Origin: Nocardiopsis sp. CNR-923
GTDB lineage: Bacteria; Actinomycetota; Actinomycetes; Streptosporangiales; Streptosporangiaceae
NCBI RefSeq assembly: GCF_001942255.1
Contig: NZ_MKKC01000022.1
Location: 1-64,000, forward strand
Length of the DNA: 64,000 nucleotides
Direction: 5' to 3'
Under the pieces are notes generated by a model. That model searched no databases. It was not told the DNA's origin and saw only the letters and a program-made list of their open reading frames with translations. This document shows, in pieces, positions 58,000-64,000 of this stretch. How positions within the stretch are numbered: the first letter of the stretch is position 1; each line of letters opens with the position of its first letter. The position numbers and the translations under genes were made by a program.

Positions 58000-59394
58000 G
58001 TGCCGCGTTCCGCGTGGATCCCCGCGGCCGGGCGGGAGGGCGGCTGCCGTCCCCTTCCCGGCCGCGGGGCCGTGGCACGGGCCGGTTCGCCCGAACGCGA
58101 GCTGTCCCTGGAGGAGGCCGAAGCGCAGGTCGGAGCGGACACCCGCGCCCTGGGCTGGCGGGCGCGGTACCGCGTGCTCGACGACCGGGACCCGACGGCC
58201 GTGCAGTGCGGTCTGTGGCGCGCCGACGGCACCGAGGTCCCCTTCGGTCTGGGGGCGGGCAAGGGGGCGGGCGGCGCCGCGAGGGTCGGCGCCCGGTTCG
58301 AGGCCCTGGAACACGCCTTCACCGGCCCCACCGTGCTCGACTCCCTGCCCCTGCGGCTGGTCGGCGCCGCCGAGCTGCGCGGGGGTCCGTTCGCGACCGA
58401 CCGCGCCGTGCGCGACGTGGCCGCCCAGGACGGCGCCCGGGTGGCGTGCGTGCGCTACGCGGCGCTCGACGGCGGTCCCGGCGCGGACGTGCCGCTGTAC
58501 CTGTGGGCGCCCTGGTACCCCGTCCGGGACGCCGCGACGGCCGCTCTGCGGCGCGGCCTCGGCGACACCGCCGACTACCGGGCCGCTCTGTCGTACAGCG
58601 TCAACTCCGGCTGCGCGATCGGCGCGACCCGGGACGAGGCGCTGCTGCACGCGCTCAACGAGTGGGTCGAGCGCGACGCGTTCTCCCTGTTCCTGCTGCG
58701 GTCGGTCTACGACCGCGGCCCCGTGCCCGCCACGGTGCCGGACACGGCGCTGCCAGGGTGGCTGCGCGACCAGCTGGACCGTGCCCGATCCCTGGTGGGC
58801 GGGCCGGTGGTCCTGGTGGATCTCACCACCGATCTGGGCGTTCCCGTGGTCATGGCCTACGCGCCGGAGTCGGGCGGCCCGGAGTCCGCGCACCGGTACG
58901 GCCTCGGCGCGTCGCTGTGGGGGGAGTTGGCCGCCGAGCGCGCGGTGACCGAGCTGGTGCAGGGCGAGTTGCTCGCCCGGGTGGTGGCCGAGCAGACGGC
59001 GTCGGGGGACGTCACGGCGCCGTTCGCCCGCCTGGTGGCCGACCACGACACCGGGCCGGCCGTGCGCGCCCGGCTCGCGGGACATCCCCGGTTGCTGGCC
59101 TGCGCGAGGCTCGACGCCGCCGACCGGCTCGACGCCGCACGCGCGGGCGCGCTCGCGTCGGACCTCGTGCCGCCCGGGACCGGTGTCGCCGCGCAGCGCG
59201 AGGCCGTGGTGGCGCGGATCGCCGGGGCGGGGCACCGCGTGGTGGCGCACACGCTCGCGCAGCTGGCGCACGGGACGACCGTCGTCCAGGTCCAGTGCCC
59301 CGGGCTGGAGCGGTTCCACCTGGTCACCCAGGGCCACCTGGCGCTGCCCGGGGCACGCGGACGTCGCTGCCGAGGGAAGGGTCAAACGCGGTGA
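58000..59394 (+). CDS. YcaO-domain protein (RiPP cyclodehydratase/amidine-type)
   Basis: 464 aa. YcaO ATP-binding pattern: GAGKGAGGAARVGARFEALEHAF (glycine-rich then E-A-L-E), NSGCAIGATRDEAL and LHALNEWVERDAFSLFLL (E-x-x-E-R-D), which are the metal/ATP residues of the family. YcaO enzymes activate a backbone amide to make azolines, amidines or thioamides. No E1-like/RRE partner, TfuA or transporter is visible in the window, so the reaction type is open. It is translated directly behind the 31-aa peptide gene, supporting them as enzyme and substrate. Confidence 0.82.
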   Translation: MPRSAWIPAAGREGGCRPLPGRGAVARAGSPERELSLEEAEAQVGADTRALGWRARYRVLDDRDPTAVQCGLWRADGTEVPFGLGAGKGAGGAARVGARFEALEHAFTGPTVLDSLPLRLVGAAELRGGPFATDRAVRDVAAQDGARVACVRYAALDGGPGADVPLYLWAPWYPVRDAATAALRRGLGDTADYRAALSYSVNSGCAIGATRDEALLHALNEWVERDAFSLFLLRSVYDRGPVPATVPDTALPGWLRDQLDRARSLVGGPVVLVDLTTDLGVPVVMAYAPESGGPESAHRYGLGASLWGELAAERAVTELVQGELLARVVAEQTASGDVTAPFARLVADHDTGPAVRARLAGHPRLLACARLDAADRLDAARAGALASDLVPPGTGVAAQREAVVARIAGAGHRVVAHTLAQLAHGTTVVQVQCPGLERFHLVTQGHLALPGARGRRCRGKGQTR

Positions 59395-59433
59395 ACGCCG
59401 TGTTTTCCGGCGCTGAGATCAAACATTGAAGCA

Positions 59434-59511
59434 ATGAGTGACAGGCGTATGGCTCTGCGTTCTCCGATGTACTTTAAAAGCCCGATAATCCACCCTCAAA
59501 GGGTTTTATGA
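59434..59511 (+). CDS. possible 25-aa ORF in low-GC pocket
   Basis: ATG at 59434 to TGA at 59509-59511 (starts MSDRRMALRSPMYFKSP). It lies in an AT-rich island unlike its surroundings. The ribosome binding site is weak. The same stretch holds the hairpin ACCCT-CAA-AGGGT plus TTT (59492-59507), which may simply be the terminator for the convergent genes, so a gene here is doubtful. Confidence 0.25.
   Translation: MSDRRMALRSPMYFKSPIIHPQRVL
59492..59507 (+). terminator. small hairpin with T-run after YcaO
   Basis: ACCCT (59492-59496), CAA loop, AGGGT (59500-59504) and then TTT. It is short, but it is located between the convergent YcaO gene and the minus-strand gene ending at 59525, where a terminator is expected. 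Confidence 0.4.
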
Positions 59512-59524
59512 AAGGCGGGCTCGG

Positions 59525-60519
59525 TCAGTCCCTGAGCTGCGCTTCAGCCATTGACTTGGCCACCTCGTGGAGAAACTCCGGAATCCGCCACGCCTGGTGC
59601 GCGACACGGTCCCAGGAGCGCACCGCACGTTCCCAACGCTCACGCGGTCCTGCGGCCCCGGTCCCCTCGCCGCGGCGCGCGTGTCGCTGCTCCCTGCGGA
59701 AGGACGCCCGGATCGCCCAGACCAGCATCGCCACCAGGGGGCGCGCGATGAGGCCGCGCCCCCGCACGTCCAACACGGCCGTCACGTCCCAGCGGCCGTC
59801 GGCGCGGGGCGCGGGGGAGAGCCAGGCGGTGACGTCAACCAGCGTGTGGCTGGCCGTCAGGCGGACGGGGGGGTCGGTCGTGCCCGTGGCCAGGGCCGCG
59901 TACCAGGCGCCGGTGTCGACGGTGAGGGAGGCGCCGGCCGTGCGCCAGCGGGGAAAGCGTCCGGGCAGCCGGATCCGCGTCGTCGCGGTGAGGACGCCCG
60001 CCGCGTCGTGGGCCACCGTTCCCGACGTCACGGCGGGTTCGCCCGTGCCGACGCGTCGGGCATGGCATACTCCAGTGCGCACGTGCCCGCCTCGTCCCAG
60101 GACGTGACGGTCAGTCCCGTGCTGCTCCACCCCTCCTCCTCGTAGCGGGGCTCCAGGGGCACGCCCTCGGCGGAGAGCTCGGCGACGAGGTAGTGGCTGC
60201 GGGGCGCGAGGTGCCGACCGGTCTGGAGCTGGAGGGCGGTCGTGGTCGCCCGTTCCGCCGCCGTGCGGACGTCCCGGCCCGCACGTTCGGCCTCGGCGAT
60301 CCGTTCCCGTTCGCGCAGCTGGGCGGCCTCGCGGTCGAGGAGCCCGAGCTCCTCGGCGCGTCTGGTCAGCCGCTCGCGCGTGGGCGCGTCGGGGGTGAGC
60401 AGCCAACCCCGCCCGTCGAACCGGCACGACCGGGCGACCTCGTGCGCCGCGGCGACGGTACGCGCGACCACCTCACGGTCCACCGCGCAGACGTCGAAGG
60501 CGTGGGTCAGGCGAGGCAA
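59525..60519 (-). CDS. unknown protein, probably one gene frameshifted (or two coupled genes)
   Basis: About 331 aa if one base is added near 60049; no family recognised. The N-terminal portion is helical and charged (TERLTRRAEELGLLDREAAQLRER split by neighbours), followed by a beta-rich stretch (RSHYLVAELSAEGVPLEPRY, then TGLTVTSWDEAG). The second part begins PAVTSGTVAHDAAG and ends in a helix (FLHEVAKSMAEAQL), with a hydrophobic segment RPLVAMLVWAI near its middle. As written, the first frame stops at 60028 and a GTG overlaps that stop (GTGA), so two genes are possible. TTG at 60519 is my start guess, after CGGAGCC. Confidence 0.45.
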
Positions 60520-60629
60520 GGCGGCTCCGGATACGGTCGGTGCGCTGGACGGGACCAGCGTACGCGCACGCGCACGTCCGGCGGAGCGCGGGACGGGGGA
60601 ATGTCGGCGGTCGCGCGACAATGGGGGAC

Positions 60630-61160
60630 ATGACGAGGTACGTCGCGCTGCTGCGCGGGATCAACCTGGGGGCGCGCCGCCCTGTCGCCATGGCCGACCT
60701 GCGAACACTGGTCACCCGACTGGGCTACACCGACGTGGCCACCCACCTGCGCAGCGGCAACGTCGTGCTGACCGCGCCCGGGGCCGACGCCGACGAGGTG
60801 GCGGCGCGCGTCCGCGGCGCCCTGCGCCGCGAACTCGACCTCGACGTCCCGACCGTCGTGCGCGCGGCCGACCGGCTGCGCGCCGCCGTCGACGCCAACC
60901 CCCTGGACGTGCCCGACCCGGCCCGCTTCCTCGTCCTGTTCTGCTCAGGACACCTGGACGTGGACGCCCTGCGCGGGCTCGACCCGTCGCGGCTGCCCGA
61001 CGAACGCCTCGCCGTGACCGAGACCGAGGCCTACACCGACCACCGCGAGGGCCTGCGCCGGGCCAGGGCCCCCGTCCTCGTCGCCCGACACGCCGACGGT
61101 GTCCTCACCGGTCGCAACTGGCGCACCGTCCTGCGGCTGCTTCGGATGGTCGAGGGCTGA
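60630..61160 (+). CDS. DUF1697 family protein
   Basis: 176 aa from ATG at 60630. It begins TRYVALLRGINLGARRPVAMADLR and then GNVVLTAPGAD, and the C-terminus has TGRNWRTVLRLLRM; these are the usual DUF1697 landmarks. The function of the family is unknown. It stands just before the cas6-like gene, 100 bases away, but on the evidence of its wide distribution it is probably not part of the CRISPR-like locus. ATG 60621 is an alternative start. Confidence 0.85.
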   Translation: MTRYVALLRGINLGARRPVAMADLRTLVTRLGYTDVATHLRSGNVVLTAPGADADEVAARVRGALRRELDLDVPTVVRAADRLRAAVDANPLDVPDPARFLVLFCSGHLDVDALRGLDPSRLPDERLAVTETEAYTDHREGLRRARAPVLVARHADGVLTGRNWRTVLRLLRMVEG

Positions 61161-61173
61161 CAGCGGCCATCCC

Positions 61174-61195
61174 CGGCAAGTGTCCGAGAGATGTC
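61174..61195 (+). promoter_or_regulatory. shared upstream element, copy 1 (before cas6)
   Basis: Core GTCCGAGAGA (61182-61191) in the context CGGCAAGT-core-TGTC, ending 64 to 78 bases before the cas6 GTG. It recurs before the Cas10 gene and, inverted, before the small minus-strand ORF. Confidence 0.6.
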
Positions 61196-61259
61196 CTCGG
61201 TGAACCGGGGACGGCGCGGATCCGCCGCCGTCACGTCCACGTGAGAAGGGGTGGTGTCG

Positions 61260-62203
61260 GTGCCGACACGCTGGACCTTGATCCTGCGTGACCTGGCGGA
61301 GACCGCGCGGCCGATCCGGCCCGAGGACTGTCACGGACTGCTCAACACTGGTGGCCGCAGCCTCCGGACGAGCACGCCGCAGCCAAGCGGTGGTCGATGA
61401 ACGGCTGGCCCGCGCCGCTCGGCGACCGGCTGCACCACTGGACGCTCACCTGGCTGGACGACGCGGTCCCGCCCCCGGTCGACCCGCGGGACCTGGTGGG
61501 GCAGCCGCAGCGGATCGGGGACCACCTGCTCGAACCGCTGTCGGTCACCCGTACCTTCGACGTCTCCTACTCCCGCATGCTCACGGCCTCGCGCGGCCCG
61601 GCCGCGGTCCGGTCGGCGGCGATCCGCAGCCGCACGCCCATCGTCATGACCACGCGCGACGCCACCGGGGAACGCATCCCGCACGTGTGGCCCAACCCCC
61701 GGCGGATCTTCGGCGCGGTCCACCGGTCCGCGGGCGGGATCGTCGGCGGCAGCGGGGCCGTGGGCGCGGTCGCGCGGTTCGCCCCCCGCGAGCTGGCCGA
61801 ACCCTGGCTGGAGCTCGTGCTGGGCGGTCTGGCGCAGGTGCGGCGCGTCCCCCTTCCCGGAGCGGAGGTGCGCATGGCCGAGCACCACCACGCCGACAAC
61901 CGCACCGTCCTGGGCTGGGAGGGCGGTCTGCGGCTGGACCTGGCGGGCGGGGAACGCCGCCACGCCGACGCGTTCGCCGCCCTGCTGGAGTTGGTCGAGC
62001 TGTCGGGCGTGGGCAAGTACACGGCCCAGGGGTTCGGCGCGGTCCGCGTGGACACGGTGACCAGAACGGGGATGACTCCCCAGGCCCCCGCACCCCGTTC
62101 CCGCGGGCGAGCGGACCGGGGCGGGCGCCGCGCGCCCCGGCGGGTGGACGGCCCACGTCCACGGATGGCGGCCGAGGAGTTCAGCGGGACGCTCTTCGAC
62201 TGA
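61260..62203 (+). CDS. cas6: Cas6-family CRISPR RNA endoribonuclease (frameshifted as sequenced)
   Basis: About 314 aa after one base is restored near 61345. Cas6 cleaves CRISPR repeat RNA into guide units. N-terminal ferredoxin-like half (TRWTLILRDLAETARP and, past the break, HWWPQPPDEHAAAKRW). The C-terminal half includes AIRSRTPIVMTTRDATGERI and PNPRRIFGAV, then the glycine-rich loop GVGKYTAQGFGAVRV (about residues 245-259), the family hallmark. Start GTG after GAGAAGGGG. A 10-base shared element lies upstream. It belongs with the downstream Cas10 gene. Confidence 0.82.
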
Positions 62204-62406
62204 TCCGGGACCGCCGGCTCCCGCCCGGGGACGGCGGGCGGGGGTCGGTCCGGCGGAGCCCCGCGCCCGCTCGGCGGTCGGTGGGGCGGGGCGGCGGCCA
62301 CGCGCTGGCGCCCGGCACACACCGCGCCGCCCGCAGCCGTGAGCGCGAACCCGACCCGGCGCGCTGAATCGTGCCCCCTGGCCGGCCGCCGCCCGGGTAC
62401 GGGGCA

Positions 62407-62583
62407 TCACACCCGGGGGCCCCGGGCGCGAGGTCCCGGTCCCCCCCGTCGATCCCTCAGCACCCGTGCAAGTCCTCGCAGGTGGGGGACCAGGTCCTGG
62501 GCGGTCAGCGGCGCCGGGACGGCGGGCGCAGGGGCCGCGGGCGGGCCGGGGAACGCCGTGGGTTCCGGAAGGTGCCGTGTCAT
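62407..62583 (-). CDS. small Pro/Ala-rich ORF in the CRISPR-like locus
   Basis: 58 aa, starting MTRHLPEP and containing PAAPAPAVPAPL and then DLVPHLRGLARVLRDRR, a basic helix. GGAGAGG lies eight bases before the ATG. The shared upstream element is present 43 bases before the start, in the correct orientation. No homologue recognised. It is transcribed towards cas6, opposite to the Cas10 gene. Confidence 0.4.
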   Translation of the reverse strand: MTRHLPEPTAFPGPPAAPAPAVPAPLTAQDLVPHLRGLARVLRDRRGGPGPRARGPRV

Positions 62584-62622
62584 GGTGGGGACCTCTCCGT
62601 GCGGGAAGGGCGGATGCGCATC

Positions 62623-62645
62623 CAGCTCTCTCGGACACTGTCCTG
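62623..62645 (-). promoter_or_regulatory. shared upstream element, copy 2 (before the small minus ORF)
   Basis: The inverted core TCTCTCGGAC lies at 62627-62636; read on the minus strand it is GGACAGT-GTCCGAGAGA-GC. It is oriented towards the 58-aa ORF. Confidence 0.55.
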
Positions 62646-62728
62646 GGCCCTGGCCGGAACGGGACGATTCGCCACGAGACGGTGTCGGACCGTCGGCGCA
62701 CCTGGTATCGATGGTGATCGTGGCCGTA

Positions 62729-62750
62729 CCGGCAGCGTCCGAGAGAGGTC
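62729..62750 (+). promoter_or_regulatory. shared upstream element, copy 3 (before cas10)
   Basis: Core GTCCGAGAGA at 62737-62746 in the context CGGCAGC-core-GGTC, 64 bases before the Cas10 GTG, almost the same distance as copy 1 from cas6. Confidence 0.6.
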
Positions 62751-62810
62751 ACCAGGACGCCCCGCACGTCCGGCCCCCATCCCCGCCCGTCCAGAGGGAG
62801 ACCTCCCACG

Positions 62811-64000
62811 GTGACTCGTCGCGACCCTCGGCCGCCCTTCCCGGCGCGGTCGTTCCCCCGCAGTGAGGAGGCGGGAGATCCGCCGGTCAGCGGTGTGGTG
62901 GTCGGCGTGGACCTGCGCGGCATCCAGGCCTTCGTCTTCGGCGGTCGGCGCATCCTCGACGCGGTGGGAAGGGCGGCCCTGGTCGCGGAGTTGACCGACA
63001 CCGCGAACACCCGCCACGGCGTCGCCGACCTGCTGCCGCCCGACCACGTGGTGCTGCGCGACGCGGGCGGCGCCCTCACCCTCGTCCTTCCCGACCTGCC
63101 CGCCGCACGGGAGTTCACCGGTCGTTACACCCGGCGGCTGCGGGACCTGGCCGGGCGGCTCACCCCCGTGGTCGCCCTGGTCCCCTACGGTCCCGTCGGC
63201 GACGGGACCGGGGCCGGGCGGGTCGTCTCGGGCGTGGACGAGGCCCTGGCGGCGCTGCCCTCGCGGCTGCGCGACGCCCGACGGCGCATGTCGGCTCTGC
63301 ACACCCCCGCCCACGGGTACGGCGTGACCGCGGTGTGCGCGGTCACCGGGGGGCCCGCCGAGGTCGTGGACGGCAGCCGGGCCCAGGACGGCGACGCGGG
63401 CGTCCACGAGCGGGTGACGGCCGACGTGGCCCGAGCGCGCGGGGTGGGCCGCCGCTGGCACCGCGCGCACGGCGCCGCGTGGTTGGACGGGGCGGTCACC
63501 GCCACGGGGGAGCCCGAACTCGCGCTCCCCATGGAGGTCGACCGGCTCGGCCGCGACCACGGCGACCTCAGCCGCCTGGCCGTCGTGCACGTGGACGTCA
63601 ACGGGCTCGGCGCCATCCTCGGCGACTACCGCGACCGTGTCGCCGACCCCGCCGCCCCCGGATCGGGCGCACTGGCCCAGCGGACCCTGTCCATGCGCAT
63701 CGCCGACCTCACCGAGGGTCTGGCCCGGGCCCTGGTCCGTGCGGTCGCCGCCACCGTCCACGCCGAGCCCGGCCGCCGCCCGCACATCCCCGGCGCGGGC
63801 GCGGCTGGCCCGGTCTCCCTCTTCCACACGCCGACCGGGCCCGTCCGACTGCCGCTGCGCCCCATCGTCGTGGCGGGCGACGACCTGACCGTCGTGTGCG
63901 ACGCCCGGCTCGCGCTGAGCCTGACCCGGTACGCCCTGGACTGGCTGGACGCCGACCCCGATCGGATCGCCGACCCCCGCGACCCCCGGGTGGCCCTGCA
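62811..64000 (+). CDS. Cas10/Cmr2-family protein (partial, cut by window end)
   Basis: About 396 codons are visible and the frame is open to the edge. After about 35 disordered residues comes the first palm-like domain: GVDLRGIQAFVFGGRRIL and AVGRAALVAEL, matching the start of Cas10-type palm 1 (D-x-x-x-I-Q-x-F-[IV]-F). Near residues 261-272 is LAVVHVDVNGLGAILGDY and near 345 VVAGDDLTVVCDA, the second palm with an A-G-D-D instead of the usual G-G-D-D catalytic loop. No N-terminal HD nuclease is visible. GTG start with GAGGGAGA before it. It is probably the signature protein of the type III-like system. Confidence 0.82.
   Translation, partial: MTRRDPRPPFPARSFPRSEEAGDPPVSGVVVGVDLRGIQAFVFGGRRILDAVGRAALVAELTDTANTRHGVADLLPPDHVVLRDAGGALTLVLPDLPAAREFTGRYTRRLRDLAGRLTPVVALVPYGPVGDGTGAGRVVSGVDEALAALPSRLRDARRRMSALHTPAHGYGVTAVCAVTGGPAEVVDGSRAQDGDAGVHERVTADVARARGVGRRWHRAHGAAWLDGAVTATGEPELALPMEVDRLGRDHGDLSRLAVVHVDVNGLGAILGDYRDRVADPAAPGSGALAQRTLSMRIADLTEGLARALVRAVAATVHAEPGRRPHIPGAGAAGPVSLFHTPTGPVRLPLRPIVVAGDDLTVVCDARLALSLTRYALDWLDADPDRIADPRDPRVAL

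Noticed and set aside
54809..58078. Minus-strand open frame of over 1000 codons across the symporter, methyltransferase and peptide genes
   Set aside because: It is Arg/Pro/Gly-rich with Asp/His-rich stretches typical of antisense GC-rich DNA, and real genes on both strands explain the region.
61260..62810. CRISPR array in the gap between cas6 and the Cas10 gene
   Set aside because: No regularly spaced 25-40-bp repeats occur; only the three GTCCGAGAGA elements recur, in promoter positions.

Overview
The window is chromosomal DNA from a high-GC Gram-positive actinomycete. The base composition, the GTG starts, the whiA and rbpA genes, the steA/steB cytokinesis pair and the gene order all fit the Streptosporangiales. 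A Nocardiopsis-like organism is my inference; no species-defining marker is complete here.

Layout. The left edge holds the 3' end of a 23S rRNA, then a 5S rRNA and the rRNA operon terminator (1-350). Next comes a conserved actinobacterial block: TPR protein, Nudix, GNAT, metallo-hydrolase, SSB-like protein, HAD phosphatase, serine hydrolase, DUF1015, SCP2-like protein, tlyA, nadK, recN, steA, steB, a MraY-like transferase, a MurJ-like flippase and a GT4 glycosyltransferase (0.65-20.6 kb). terC follows, preceded by a probable manganese (yybP-ykoY) riboswitch, then uvrA behind a LexA box, then an RDD membrane protein. Between the RDD gene and a Rieske protein lies a 3.7-kb accessory islet (25.85-29.56 kb). 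It is bounded by 102-bp direct repeats that duplicate the 3' end of the RDD gene. Core genes resume with mscS, uvrC, rapZ, yvcK, DUF488, whiA, gap, pgk, tpiA, secG and rbpA (30.2-41.8 kb). uvrC-rapZ-yvcK-whiA-gap-pgk-tpiA-secG is the classic actinobacterial synteny.

From 43.5 to 52.4 kb there is an IclR-type regulator and a complete histidine-utilisation operon (hutH, hutU, an M20 hydrolase in the place of hutG, hutF, hutI), with a palindromic operator before hutH. A DUF485/sodium-solute symporter pair follows. At 56.8-59.4 kb a methyltransferase gene diverges from a 31-codon peptide gene that sits directly against a stand-alone YcaO gene, which looks like an uncharacterised RiPP locus. The right edge opens a type III CRISPR-like locus: cas6, a small divergent ORF and a Cas10-family gene cut by the window end. 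These three starts share a conserved upstream element, and no CRISPR array is visible.

A caution applies to the whole window. About 20 otherwise well-conserved genes, including nadK, tpiA, murJ, uvrA, hutH, hutU and hutI, are broken by frameshifts. Nearly all are repaired by adding one base, usually by lengthening a short run such as CC, GG or AA. This pattern points to base-calling or assembly errors rather than gene decay, so these genes are annotated over their full reconstructed extent.
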